A stretch of DNA of 64,000 nucleotides from Gloeophyllum trabeum ATCC 11539. Taxonomy: Eukaryota > Basidiomycota > Agaricomycetes > Gloeophyllales > Gloeophyllaceae. Positions 32,330 through 44,046 of this stretch are shown in pieces (the first letter of the stretch is position 1; each line of letters opens with the position of its first letter). The translations under genes were made by a program, and so were the position numbers. The notes under the pieces are model-generated. The model worked only from the letters and a program-made list of their open reading frames with translations, had not been told where the DNA came from and searched no databases. The stretch spans positions 990,446-1,054,445 of the forward strand of contig NW_006920421.1 in NCBI RefSeq assembly GCF_000344685.1, given 5' to 3'.

Positions 32330-33417
32330 CGCACTATGGCGCACAGTATGTCGGAAATCAACAAGCTACCTATTCGCAGACGTAAAAGCTGGTCTACAGC
32401 GTATCCTGTCGTGTTCCTGACGACTGACGAAGATTAGGACGGAAGTAAAGTGTCGCCCAGCGAAGTCGTAAAGAAAGTCGTGACGAAGAAGGAAGACACA
32501 AAGAAAGACAAACCCGTCCAGGGCAAGAAAAGCTGAAAACCGAAGATGTCTGACCTCTAACAAGGGGGTCGAGTGACAACCTTGAGGAGTTCGTGAGCTC
32601 TCTTCAGGAGTACTTGTCCCACCGTAGCCGCCGCGTCCAATTGCGCATCATGATCTATACGTGAACTGATTGATGGGCAATGTCTAGGGTGCCTCGTTAG
32701 TACCAGAACTATTTCAGACGATGCAGATGTATTGTTGCCGACTTCGGGTATCGGGAATTTACAGTACTTTCACGTTCCGGTAGGACCCGGGAAGCACTGA
32801 TACGGCGGGCGTCCGAGGAATACACAACACTCAAAGCCAAAGTTACCAACGAAGAAACTTGTATCAAGTCTGCACGGCGAGTCCTGGGCGCACTCCGCCA
32901 GTGTGTATTATGACATACGATCTTCGCATGTCTTTCCCCGAATGTCAGAGCGATGCACATGTGTATTTTGGGATGCGGAGACACGCTGTAGCGCTTCATC
33001 AATCACAGGCCCAGCCTCTATATCTATGGACCACTCTCCAACTCGTACCCATCCTATGCAACGGTTCACAAAGGTACAGTAGCAAACAGTCGAAGAGCGA
33101 CGAAATTGTGTAACCGCTTGTGAATGTGAAGGTGCGTGGATGACCGAGGCACCCTGATTGAATGCGGTTCTGTGCTCGACTAGTACTCTACTGCTTGAGA
33201 AATCTAAGGGGCTGTGTTGGTAGCTACGGCGAAAGGATTGATATACGTATCACTAGAATGCAGATGATGCTTCTCTCCCTCGATGCCACTGGCAGATATC
33301 GGTGGGCAAATTGAATCTTTCGCCACGGTCAGTAGTAATCAAGCTCTAATATATCATTGTCACTCGTATGCCATTCTTCATAATTTATATAATAAATAGC
33401 ATAGATGTCCACTTATG
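32330..33417. other. Intergenic, promoter side of the receptor-like gene
   Basis: About 1.1 kb. No gene recognised on either strand. Confidence 0.4.
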
Positions 33418-35981
33418 TCATTTCTTCACAAGGAACCTGGCAATGCCTCCCGGCTCGGACCTCCTGACTTTCTTCTTCTTCGGGGGATCAGGCCGAAACT
33501 TCACAGTCTTAGTTCCCTCCTCTGGCATCCGTGACAGGTCCAGAGCCAGATGGAAGTCCTCATGTGCAGTGTGCAAAACGGCGAGCGCTTGCTTCTTGAT
33601 ATCGTCTCCTACTTCAGCGTCGCAGATGTCATCAGGAAGAGACATTCGTTTGCCACATCGTCCGCAGTCGAAGTACGTGGGAGAGGAAGCCCCAGGGTCT
33701 AGATCTTTGACGATCCGACTGGCCGTGATGGCGGTGGACTCGGCGCATTCTTCAGTGGTGGCGGAACTCTTGCGCTTAGTGCCGCGCTCTTCAATCTTCA
33801 TTGAGTCCGGAGCCTTGAAGAAGCCTTCAATATTCCGCTGGCCCGACTCCGTGGACGCGATGCCAGTGAAGGATAGTCCCACATGGGTGATCTTGATCGG
33901 CAACGGTTTAGAGTCGTCGAAACCGATGAGTTCCTTCCATAGCTTGTCCCCCGCAGCAGCAATGAGGTCCGCGGTCACTGTCCGAGAGAAAGGGAAAGGT
34001 GCCTGCTTCGAACGTCCCAAATGCCAGCCTGCGTGGGAAATCGTGGAGGCTAAGCATGCTGCCGACCTGCCGAGGGAACAGAGAAATCACCTTGGCGGAT
34101 GCTAAGAACGATACTCTTGGGCCATAGACCCGGTGATTGCTCTCTCGCGTCGTTCAGCCGGAGAGTCAATTCTGCTGCAAGGACACGAATCCAATGGCTC
34201 CCTTCGGAAGGCTTGGTAACTGGCTCCGCAAGGTTCTTCGAGGCCAGCATACTTTTCGTCAGGGCTGATTTCTCTTTCACTGACAGACCATCAGCAAATA
34301 CGGGATGGTAATCATCACATCTCTACACATGGGCGATGGCTTACCTTCGCTCCGATCGATACCACTTCGCAGGGCTCAATCATCAGGTCCTGCGTGACGC
34401 TGAAAGTCTGGACAGGGCATACCGAAGAATCTCGTACACCCATATTGAATCCTCTCCGAATTTCCGCTGCATTTCTTCTGTATGACAGAGTCAAAAGGAG
34501 GCTAATCGCTGAAGTATTCTAGCCCGAGCATACCTAGACTGATAGGCCTGTTGAGAGTAATTGATGATTTCCATCACAGACGTATCAAAGTCAGGATGAG
34601 AGCTGCCTACAATAGATCTCCGCATGTCTTGACGTCGTACTCTCTGGCCAAAGCTTCCCCGAGCTTGCCTCCCAGGAAGCGGATCTATGAAGAACGCCGG
34701 ATGAGACGCGGGCGCAAGAGAAGCAGGGAGACCGACCTTCTGAAATGGCATCGGCTTAAGGTAATCCGGTATAGCATAGTTTCGCAAAATACTCTGATCT
34801 CCGTATCTGCATGTGTCGGGTCATTAGATGACAATTTGATACTTACCTGGTTATTTGGCTTCCTATACGAGGCAGTCAACTACAACTGAGGTCATCACAT
34901 AGGTCGCAATTTGTCATAGCTGCGTAGCGAACCTTAGCCAGAAACTTATTTCTTGCTATACCCTAGGCGGCGAATTGATTGCACCACAACCCACCATTGA
35001 ATCATGCACATACGTACCGCCGAAAGCGTATATCCCAGGGTCGCATGGATATCCGCTCTGACTTTCCCCATCATCTCTGCAGCTATTGATAACGCGACAT
35101 CGGACCAGGTTGTCAGGTTGTCGTCTTCCAAGAGTTGCTCTTCTTCGTCAGCAGTTGGATGAATGGGAACTACGACCCCGAGGCCATCCCATGATATCGG
35201 TGGCGGAGGAGGCAACGGACTGTCAATACCCTCAGGGGCATCGTCGGGCACGGTGGCTAGGTAAGGGTAACGCTCTAAGAGTTTCTCCCGAACAGGCCGT
35301 GTGAAGTCAATGAAAGCCTCGTCGATAGATGCTTTCTCTTAACACGAAAGACAGATTGAGCATATCCTTCTGCCATCGCGGGCGATGGAGGACTACGAGG
35401 ACGTACCGATCTCAGCGCCTGGAAGGCCTTCCTTGAACATAGTATAAATCTTCGCACTTTCCCTCCTGTAGTAATCGAGGGATACCTTTGAGTTCCAACA
35501 CCCTCATCGTAAGTATACAACGATTACAGTACCCCGATCCTGTCCATCTAAATTAGCCTCGACTCACCTTGTGCGTCCTAGTGTCAGGCTTCTCCCAGTA
35601 CCCAGGCTCCGCGTCCCCCTCCTTATATGTCGCAACATGCACAATCTTCAACTCCGGGCACTTTTTCAGCGCATCGTCCCACCTGTCCATCCTGGAGATC
35701 CCAAACTTCCTCGCTGGATAGTTGACAGCAATCAACGAGTCCCATTGCCTCACCACCAACGGAATGGCCGGATCCACCCCAAGACGCATTTGCTCGCATG
35801 CGGCGTAAAAGGCATCGCTATCACACAACGCTATAGCTCGCAGAGGGTCCCTGGGGCTGAGGTTGTGAGAATGGAGGTGTCGGTAGGTGATAATCGGGTT
35901 TAGGTCCTCGAAGTCGACGTCGGTCGCCTTCGCCTTCCCTTTACCTTTCCACAGACTGTTTGAGCGACTAGGGGAATCCAT
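33418..35981 (-). CDS. RAD30: DNA polymerase eta (Rad30/POLH), Y-family
   Basis: A translesion polymerase that copies past UV photoproducts in the nucleus. Exons (minus) read with confidence: 35981-35568, 35485-35407, 35337-35018, 34962-34933, 34879-34847, 34793-34737, 34684-34611, a short exon at ~34548-34534, one at ~34478-34420, one at ~34279-34091, and 34028-33418. Motifs: ALCDSDAFYAACEQMRLG (first metal-binding acidic motif), VRQWDSLIAVNYPARKFGIS, EKASIDEAFIDFT (SIDE catalytic motif), GIARNKFLAK, RFLGGKLGEAL and the little-finger part KSMLASKNLAEPV. The C terminus carries a UBZ ubiquitin-binding zinc finger (YFDCGRCGKRMSL .. HTAHEDFH) and ends in a basic segment and FLVKK, possibly a PCNA-type motif. 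The junction between EILR and VKEKSAL is unresolved. Confidence 0.88.
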
Positions 35982-36314
35982 CGGCTGCGCCTTCGAGCAG
36001 ATAGTGGTTCAGGCAAGTTTCGGGGCTCGGTTCAACTTCCAAGTCTTGTCTGAGAAGTTGTGGCCTATGTGCGAATGGTCACGATCACGTGCAGGTGACG
36101 AGCCACGATCCGTCACAGACTCACAGTCGCGTCTCCTGACTCCTCTCTAGACTTGCAGGGAGCAGGCGGAGGTCGCAATTGGGTACAAATTGCAGGCTTA
36201 CGCGCTGATTTCGCGGCCAATAATACACGTATAATAATTTGGAGAACCAGGTACGTGACAACCTACTTGAGCGTGTGCTATACTAAAGATACGCGAACCC
36301 AAGTACCACATAAA
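35982..36314. other. Intergenic, polymerase eta promoter
   Basis: About 330 bp between the polymerase eta start and the CE15 stop, both on the minus strand. No further feature seen. Confidence 0.4.
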
Positions 36315-37643
36315 TTAAGTCAAAGTGGGAGTCTCCCAGTTGATCCAATCCTGCGGCACCCACGCAGTCCCGTTGAACTGGCCGTTGGTCGAGAAATACG
36401 ACGTGTTCACGTTCGGCTCGTCCAACAAGAACTTGTCGAAGAACGCAAACAGAGACTCATTCAAATACGTCGGGAACTCGCAGTGGGGATGGTCCCCGAC
36501 TTGGACGAACCCATGGTTCTCCGGCACGCCCATGGCCTCCCAGATCGTGTGCGCTGCGGTCATACACCCGTACGCACTGAGCGGGCTCAGCCACTCGAAC
36601 GCCGTGTTCTCGTACGAGATCATCGGGCGCGGCGCAATCATGCCCGCGAGCGAGTGGTGATCGTACGGGAGCTGGCTGATGTTGTATACCCAGTTGTCGA
36701 AGTTGGCGGAGAACCAGGGATCCTCTGTGACAATCTCTGTCGCCTGCTGCACGACATCACCCATGTCCTGTTCGTATTTGGACAGACGCCAGCAGGTGTC
36801 TCCGCCGGAGCCCGACTCCTGTGGGATGGTGAGCGCGACGCGAGGCTCGAAAGCGCCTGCCATCATGGCGCCTTTGCCGTCCCGTGAGCAGCCCGTCACG
36901 GCTACCTTGGCGGGGTTGATGTTTGCGGATGGGGTAATCTCGAGCGCGTCGATGATGCGGCTGACCCCCCAAGCCCACGCGATCATGGCGCTAGCAGTGG
37001 CATTCGAGCCGTAGAGATCGTAGAAGATACCCTGGCCCCGGCTACTCAGGTCATTCTGCTCAGCCATTTCGCTATTGCCGTAGGTCATGATGGCAATCTA
37101 TGGATTCGTGAGCTTTTCAACTTAGTACCGTATAGGAGCTAGACATCTTACCCCGTCAGGGACAGGGATAGTCAGGAAGTCGTAGGCAATAACCACAGGA
37201 TATCCACCAGCCGGGGCGGCTGTAGTAGGATAGACGATGGTAGGGGTGAATGAAACCGTCTTCCCGAGAGCGCCAGTAGTGATGGTTAAGTTCGCATTGG
37301 TCCCAGATCTGGCAAACTGAGCGGTGACAATCGGGGGCCTAGGAGGCAAATAGCCGGCTTCGTAGCCTTGAATCAAGCTCGATATTTGAGAACGACGACA
37401 AGCCCATTCCGTGAGAGTAGTGACAGGGGCACCATTGTTGAGGACGAAGGGGTTCGGGAGCTGCGTCTCGTTGAAGGGGATGTAAGAAGGGGTGTCACAG
37501 CCGGCTTGTCTGGGCAATACTGAAAGGCGCAATGAGCTCGGTGAAGTAGTTCTCTGTCCAACTGTACCCCTACCTTTGGACGGCAGCGCAAAGGCCGTGG
37601 CCGCAATGACCAAGCCAAGAACTGTGGACTGAAGGAAGACCAT
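36315..37643 (-). CDS. Secreted CE15 glucuronoyl methylesterase
   Basis: A predicted 424-residue secreted 4-O-methyl-glucuronoyl esterase of family CE15, which hydrolyses ester bonds between glucuronoxylan and lignin during plant cell wall decay. Exons (minus): 37643-37152 and 37097-36315, phase 0. The start [20 protein letters not shown] is a clear signal peptide. The mature part opens with [18 protein letters not shown], with no cellulose-binding module before it. Catalytic landmarks: [20 protein letters not shown] (the GCSRxGKGA nucleophile motif of CE15), [27 protein letters not shown], and GDHPHCEFP with the catalytic histidine. Several N-x-S/T sites are visible. An alternative ATG lies 42 nt upstream but would mask the signal peptide. 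Divergent from the zinc-finger gene at 38254. Confidence 0.93.
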
Positions 37644-37707
37644 CGCAGGGAGTGACACTGCAACGTTCGCGTCGCAGTACAGCATTCGGCCGTTCCACGT
37701 GGCTTCT

Positions 37708-37715
37708 TTATAAAC
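37708..37715 (-). promoter_or_regulatory. TATA box of the CE15 gene
   Basis: TTTATAAA (palindromic, so readable on the minus strand) lies about 65-70 bp upstream of the esterase ATG, a normal TATA-to-start distance. Placement by position only. Confidence 0.5.
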
Positions 37716-38253
37716 CTCTCAAGAAGTCCGAGAATACGAGCTTCTAGGTAGCTTATGCTGGCTAGATTGCCCTTCCATCAGGTACCAGTCGTGGAATATC
37801 ATGGAGTCAACCTTCCATACGGCTCCGGCTGGGAAAGATGTCGAGGGCCTAGTCAGCTGTCCCCCGAGAGCAAGGCTTCTTCATGATACAGTTCTGCGTT
37901 CCTCCTCCCGACATTCTGAAGCCGGCCTATTGCAAGAGTTTCTTCCCAGCATCGGACCAGCCACGGTAGGATATCGGAGACTGGCAGGGCGGAAACCGTG
38001 GTGTGCGGCCATATGCAATTCGGGGCAAGAACATTTTGGAGCTGTTCTGAAGGGTGTTGAATGGGTATGACCCTGGCATAACGCGGTACCGGAGGTCGTT
38101 CGAGCGGGTCAACCTCGGACGCCCTTCGGACTCCTGCAGGCTCTTCTACTTGCGTGTGACCGAGGTCACGGGCACCTGCATCTTGCACTCTGCGACTTCC
38201 ACTTCAGCATCTGTTCTGAACAGGGCGCGGCGCGGGTCAAATCCATAGATGTA
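37716..38253. other. Divergent promoter region, CE15 and C2H2 genes
   Basis: No gene recognised; probably shared regulatory sequence. Confidence 0.4.
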
Positions 38254-40080
38254 ATGGAAAATATTGCCGACAATCCCAAGACTCAAGAAGAGGCTGCCGA
38301 AAATGAGGACTGGGACGAAGACGAGGATTACTCCGACGATGGGTTGGATGCTGAAGCAGAGGCAGAGGCCATCGCGCGTCGGTTGAATGAGCAGCTCTGG
38401 GCGGACATAGCCAAAGCGCAAGCCGATGCCGCTGCCTCTGCGTCTGCAGCGGCTCAGGTTCCCGCGACACCCGCTGTCGAACCACCTGCGCCTGCCATTT
38501 CACTGCCTTCTGAGTCTCCTTACTCGCGCAAACAGTATGCCGCGATTTTGACGATCAAGGCTGTCATCCAGTATGCTGAAAAAGATGCGTTGTTTCGTTC
38601 TACACTGTCCAATTCGAGTATTCCGGACAAGGGCGATGTCTTCAGTATTCTAACTCGGTGCGCCGCTGATGGCGTGGTAGCCAAAGGTCTTTCAAAGCCT
38701 CTCGCGCAGCTTATGGTTACACTGGCTCGTTCTGACACTCTCTTCTCATCTATAAAGAATTCTGACGCTTCTGTCATCGAATTGGAGAAGGGCAAAAACA
38801 AGAGGAAACGTGAAGCTGAAGCCGAGAGCGCGTACCCGTCACAGAAAAGGCCCTTCTATACTCCAGACTACGAATCTCTGAGTACTCAGGTACAGAACGC
38901 AGTGCTCATTATCACGGATGCCCTGAGCAGGAGCATGCCTACGAGTCCCCGCCCTGTGGACGCATCCCTCATAGCTTCCGTACAAGTTCCACTTCACCAA
39001 ATCTTCCTCTTTGCAGTCACTTCCTCCTCTGGAACACATGGTCAAGGGGCACATTTGCTACAGGAAATCGGCGGGCTCATACAAGTTCTCGGAGTTCTGA
39101 GCGGCATCCAGATCGGACAACACCCGGGCGTCGAAGCGTCCTCTGACATTGGTACGGCAGTGTACCGATGCCTCCTCCCATCCTGCAACAAAACTTTCAT
39201 CCGCCTCTACTCCCTTCGCGCACATCAGCGCCTCCACAGCCAGCTCACGGCCCAAGGCGACCGACCGTACCAATGCAATATCTGTCCCGCCACCTTCGCC
39301 CGCAACCATGATCTAAAACGACACATGAAACTGCATGAAAGCAAGGCTTATAAGTGCTTGGGCTGCAATAAGACCTTTTCGCGCCGGGACGCCCTCAAGC
39401 GCCACAAGAATGCCGCGCGGGGAAAGGGAGTAGGCAAGGGCGAGGAATGCGTCGACGCGGAGGTCGTCGACGTGGATCTCGAAGAGGAGGAGGACGCGCG
39501 TAAGGTGCGAATGTACGCGTACCCAAGCGCGCAGCAGGGCCCGGACCTTAGCGGTGTCTTCGAGGAAGGGCAGATTGGAGGTGACCTGGTGGGCGAGCTA
39601 CAGCTGGTGGTCACCAGGCTGCACCCGCTTCTGCAGGAGTATGTTACGAAGGCGCTAGGCACGCAGCCGGGCCAGTTGCCGCCGCCACCTGCTTCTACCG
39701 ATCTGGGTGCCGGTCAAGGCCAGACGACACTAGCGAGCGTTATCGCCAGGGTACAGCAGCAGAACAATATTCCAGGCTTGGGAGAAGTGGGTAGCGCGAA
39801 CGTGCATCTGTCTCAGTCTGCATATGCTACATATCCGGATGCCGCCCCACAAGCCCATGCTGCGGACTTCAGTGGGCCATCCCCTCAGACGGACATCCAG
39901 CAGCCCTCGTCTTTAGCCATGTATGGCCTGTCCGAAGAGCAGACGAGGCTGTTGGAGCAAGCCATCGCGAATGCTGCCACTGCTGCACAAGCACAAGCCG
40001 AAGCCGAGGCAGCTATGGAAGAAGAAGACGAGGACGGGGAGGCCGATAGCGAGGACGAGGCTGGGGGAGAGCAGGCGTAG
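38254..40080 (+). CDS. C2H2 zinc-finger transcription factor
   Basis: An intronless gene for 608 residues. The N terminus is acidic (ENEDWDEDEDYSDDGLDAEA), followed by an Ala-rich stretch and a helical region. A basic segment KGKNKRKREAEAES could be a nuclear localisation signal. Three tandem zinc fingers lie at about residues 302-400. Finger 1 is C2H2 with a long loop (YRCLLPSCNKTFIRLYSLRA..H), finger 2 is YQCNICPATFARNHDLKRHM..H, and finger 3 is YKCLGCNKTFSRRDALKRHK, whose last ligand is not a normal histidine. This array suggests a sequence-specific DNA-binding regulator, somewhat like the Crz1/Msn2 type, but the target is unknown. The C terminus is acidic (EEEDEDGEADSEDEAGGEQA). Confidence 0.88.
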   Translation: MENIADNPKTQEEAAENEDWDEDEDYSDDGLDAEAEAEAIARRLNEQLWADIAKAQADAAASASAAAQVPATPAVEPPAPAISLPSESPYSRKQYAAILTIKAVIQYAEKDALFRSTLSNSSIPDKGDVFSILTRCAADGVVAKGLSKPLAQLMVTLARSDTLFSSIKNSDASVIELEKGKNKRKREAEAESAYPSQKRPFYTPDYESLSTQVQNAVLIITDALSRSMPTSPRPVDASLIASVQVPLHQIFLFAVTSSSGTHGQGAHLLQEIGGLIQVLGVLSGIQIGQHPGVEASSDIGTAVYRCLLPSCNKTFIRLYSLRAHQRLHSQLTAQGDRPYQCNICPATFARNHDLKRHMKLHESKAYKCLGCNKTFSRRDALKRHKNAARGKGVGKGEECVDAEVVDVDLEEEEDARKVRMYAYPSAQQGPDLSGVFEEGQIGGDLVGELQLVVTRLHPLLQEYVTKALGTQPGQLPPPPASTDLGAGQGQTTLASVIARVQQQNNIPGLGEVGSANVHLSQSAYATYPDAAPQAHAADFSGPSPQTDIQQPSSLAMYGLSEEQTRLLEQAIANAATAAQAQAEAEAAMEEEDEDGEADSEDEAGGEQA

Positions 40081-41464
40081 AATGGATAGAACGGCATATA
40101 TTAACCGTTTATCCTTGATATTTCGCCAACCAATCAAGTACGCAGTTATGGCCCTGCATCCCTTCAGTACTACGGGTCGCTTCTTCGAAACACTCCAGGC
40201 CTCCTGACCCCTCGGATGGAGGGAACACTCTGCCCTCCAAGATGTGGGAGCTGTATGCAACCATATTCCTGGGGCGCGTGGTGAGATGATGGTGAACGCT
40301 GTAGGAAGTCTCACTCCTGACGCACAGCAGAGCTCGGCTAGTGGTAGTACGTGGCGCAATAACGGCCATCTGCTGTGGTCACATCAGGTAGCCAGTATGC
40401 GTTCATTTTCGAGTATCAGTTGACCGGAAATATGAAGTCTAGGAGGGCCGAGTCTCCCTCCGTCTGGACGCCGTTCAGCACCTTCGTATGGTATCCAGCG
40501 TGCCACTCATTCTATCAGACCTCGTTCGTTTTGAGCCGGGCGGGCGGATAGCCCTAACCCTAGCGCATGGCGACCTCTGATTTTGTAACTCTGCGTAAGT
40601 CATCGCTTCATCCACTGTCATCCTTCACTCATGTGCAGATTGTATCCAGCAAATACCAATCATATATCTTGTCGCAGAGAATCTATGATCCTAGCCATCT
40701 GGTAACTTTGTAAGCTCGGTACATACTCCTCTAAATGGTGAGCACGCCTTCCACAACGCCTTAAAGCCACCTTGCATCCGATTCGGTTCGGCCGCGATAT
40801 ACTGTACTGTTGTCAGAAGTCGGGAAGTGGAATCTCTGCTCCCGTACCACACCCGGATTGAGATGCTCTCAGCGGTATTTTAGTCGCCGCCTCTGTCATG
40901 TACAACAATCCCTCACTTGCGATGATCTGGTTGTCGTATTGTGGTAAGTGAGATGCGCTAGGGAAAGCATCAAGTGGGCTACGGCAACATGGACGACCAT
41001 GAGACCGGCATACAACTCTAGTGCCGTAAGGACGGGGGTCTTAGAATAGCGTACGCGTATTCTACTGAATGTCACCGAAGGAATTCCAATTGCTACCCGG
41101 GGACATAGGTGACAAAGTAGGAAGCTATATTGCATCCTCGGGCCTTACGGTGACCCGTAGCTGCATGATTGCTGCTGCTGTGCTGTGTACATACGCAGCC
41201 CCGGGGCTTTCAGGAGGTGAGTGCCAACATCCTTCCATCGTCCTGTAACTCATATGTAAGTAGGTATATTTAGGACAGCTGCTTTGGACCGTCGAAGCTG
41301 CGGACTGCATGAGGTTCAAGCTCGCCTTCCGGTAGGAGTGATGCTGATGGGTACAACAACTGTAGCCGGCCCATCTGTCATCGACTATTGCCGCCCTACA
41401 AAACAGTACTGCTTGGAGTCGCTTTGCCTCCCCCTTCCCAAGTCCATTCGTAGACTCGCGTAGG
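40081..41464. other. Intergenic stretch
   Basis: No gene recognised in about 1.4 kb. A 160-codon open frame on the minus strand (41125-41607) overlaps the first exons of the DUF6534 gene and has no recognisable domain. Confidence 0.4.
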
Positions 41465-43396
41465 ATGTCTTCCGTTGCACACAAGGAGGCCGTCGCCGCC
41501 AACTCAGGGGGAAATGTTTTGATATGCATGTTCATCGCCGCTTGGTGAGATGCATGGCTATTCCGAGTATCTTCAACTGTTAACGCCGCCAGTCTTACCG
41601 GCGTCACTTTGACCCAGTCGTTTTACTATTATCGAAGCTATTCAGATGACCGCAGGTCATTGAAACTGGTGGTATGCTGGCAACATCGTACATTTTGTGT
41701 AGTGACATGATGCACATCCATCGAACGCAGGTTGCTGCGATCTCGTAAGCGCTCAAGCTCTAATGCATCCGGCAGATTTTTATGAAACATCATCCAGTGC
41801 GCTGGAATCGTTGCACACAGTCTTCTGTGTTACCTGGGCTTACGTTTACCTCATTAAACACTTCGGTGATTTCGATAACTTTGATCACATCTACTGGCTA
41901 GTCTCTCTTCCTTGTCGCTAGGTTCTGGTAGACTCACAACATCTTTTAAATGTAGGACCATATCAGTGAGCGGAACGTTCTGGATGTCAGGTTCGTGTTT
42001 TGATGTACTATATGCTAGACTACTATAGTCATCGGGGTGAGTATCCATGGCACGCCCGTGGTGAACTAGCTTATCCAGCGCTTCAGATATTTGTTTGTGT
42101 CATCGTCCATTGGTGTGTTTCGTGCAGACTTGCTGTAAAGTCGCTAATGCCTTGGTTCAAGCTACTATGTGCGCCGTGTCTGGTACAGTGGGTTTGCGTA
42201 TTAGTCGTGCCTCGCGTGTACTGACATGGCTTTAGTGGGCGGCCAGAACAAGCCTCTGACCGCCGGAGTCGTGAGTCACGGACCTGTGAGACGTGCATGG
42301 GCTATCTCTCATTTGCCTCACCCTCGCAGGCACTGCTCGCTACCATGAGATTCTGTAGGCCTCCAAGTTTCCTCCATGGACGATGCTTGAGACCTGACGA
42401 GAATTTTTATACAGGCTTTGGAACGGGTGCGTACAGTCGTTTCGCTCCGGGCCTGGCGAGACTAGTCCTTAATATGCTTCACCATAGCCGTCGCCGCTCT
42501 TTGGTATGTAGCGATTTCACGGTCGTAGCGACGTCGAAGTTGACATTGAATTTGTCTCTGACAGCTACTACATTCCCCACTGGAGTACTTTCAGGGCGCA
42601 TGAGTATGCAGACGTGAGATTCACTTTCTCACTTTCATTGGGACGTCAGAGATGGATTACCTATAGGTCATGGTCAGCTTAGCGCTCGGTAGTGCGACTG
42701 GCGTCGACGTCTTGTCTGCAGTATCTCTTATTTGGTACCTGCAGAAACGTCCAACCTCGAAACTGTACGTCTGTGAGATTCCCGGTTATCGAGCTACTGT
42801 CTGGAATGGTCGCCACGTTCCAGGGAGGACAGCCGTATCAACTACCTCACAGTGTACATACTCAACACTGGACTTATTACCAGGTAAGCGTTCACGGAAA
42901 ACGGTTATCTGCCTGACTGATCGAAATCTTGCGCAGTGTCTTCTCACTTCTCATACTCGTTACGGTATTACCCGTTCCCTTCGTATTCGATTTCACAATA
43001 TACTATCCTCCTCTACAGTTCGTTGCGCTGAAGTCTAATCTTGTCTTCCTCGCATTCGTGGAGATTCAGAGCAGACGTACGCAAGTTCTCTATGTTTTCT
43101 CCCCCGTCTATTGATCCGCATCGGATAAGTCTATGCGAATTCATTCCTAGCAAGGTTAGTATCAAGTCCGCGCTCGATTCCTGCATTGCTCACGACATTT
43201 GGGCCTCCGTAGCCTGAATGCTCGCAAAGCCCTACGGAATCAAGGGGTCAGCGTTCAGTTTTCCACCTATGACTTCGGTGTCGGGTCAGGGTCTCCTACT
43301 GTGAGTGTATACATTAGTTCCCCTTCGCGGCGGGTGATCCCAATGTACCACCCAGGCCCGTATCCGAGTAGTGAAAGAAACGATCAAAACCGTTGA
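41465..43396 (+). CDS. DUF6534-type multi-pass membrane protein
   Basis: This belongs to the DUF6534 family of basidiomycete seven-helix membrane proteins, whose function is unknown. Exons read with good phase: 41465-41544, 41593-41671, 41731-41744, 41798 to ~41927, then after an unresolved middle ~42466-42502, 42565-42613, 42667-42764, 42824-42883, 42937-42964, 43019 to ~43070, and a last exon from about 43195 to the stop at 43394-43396. Family landmarks in order: GVTLTQSFYYYRSYSDD, HTVFCVTWAYVYLIKHFGDF, YADVMVSLALGSATGVDVLS, AVSLIWYLQK, EDSRINYLTVYILNTGLITS and SLNARKALRNQG. The middle third (about 41930-42460) could not be spliced convincingly, so the copy may be diverged or damaged. Confidence 0.65.
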
Positions 43397-44046
43397 CGAG
43401 GTAAGAGGGAATACCATTACGCCCTCCCGGTACTCATAAATCATCCTCAGCCATTGGGAGACCCTGGACGGGTGGTACGCGAATCTTTGGTACGTCTGAG
43501 CCGTCCGCGATAAGTCCTTATCGAATATCGGTCTGATGAACTCTCTAGTCGTTTACGTCCAGTGCCACAGAAGACAACACCCTCGAGGGTAATGAGAAGA
43601 GGCCACAGTTCAAGGTGTCCTTGAGCTCCCAGATATGACTGTCTAGCGTATATACGTAGTTTATATGCTGAGAGCGATAATGCTGTGCCAGTTCCCGGGC
43701 AAGTCCTGTATTGCTTTGAGGGGATCGTCCCTTTTTCCTCCTATCCAGTCATTCATTCATTCTGTATCGCCGAGACCAGTGTGTATCAGAGAATTCCTCT
43801 CATACAATGAAGATGGCGTCCATGCGTTGTTACAGTGTCCGCTCATTCTGGAACGCTAGCACATGCGCGTCCGTCGTTCCAGAAAACAATTACAGAGTGT
43901 TGCTCCAGAAGACCCACGTTCACTTACTAGAATATTCACGGCGCGAGGGACAGATAAGCGTGTGCTCTGTGATTACATGGCAGTATCATATATACAGGTA
44001 CCCGGAGACCAGAAGACATACACCGAGCTAGAACGAAGGGAGGCAA
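43397..44046. other. Intergenic stretch
   Basis: No gene recognised; 3' regions of the two flanking convergent genes. Confidence 0.4.

Noticed and set aside
37500..37565. Extra intron near the CE15 signal peptide
   Set aside because: The possible GT..AG pair breaks the reading frame, while the unspliced frame is open and gives a sensible N terminus.
39348..39662. Minus-strand Ser-rich frame opposite the zinc-finger gene
   Set aside because: A shadow of the GC-rich coding strand with no independent support.
41125..41607. 160-codon minus-strand frame as a gene
   Set aside because: It overlaps the well-supported first DUF6534 exons on the plus strand and has no motif.
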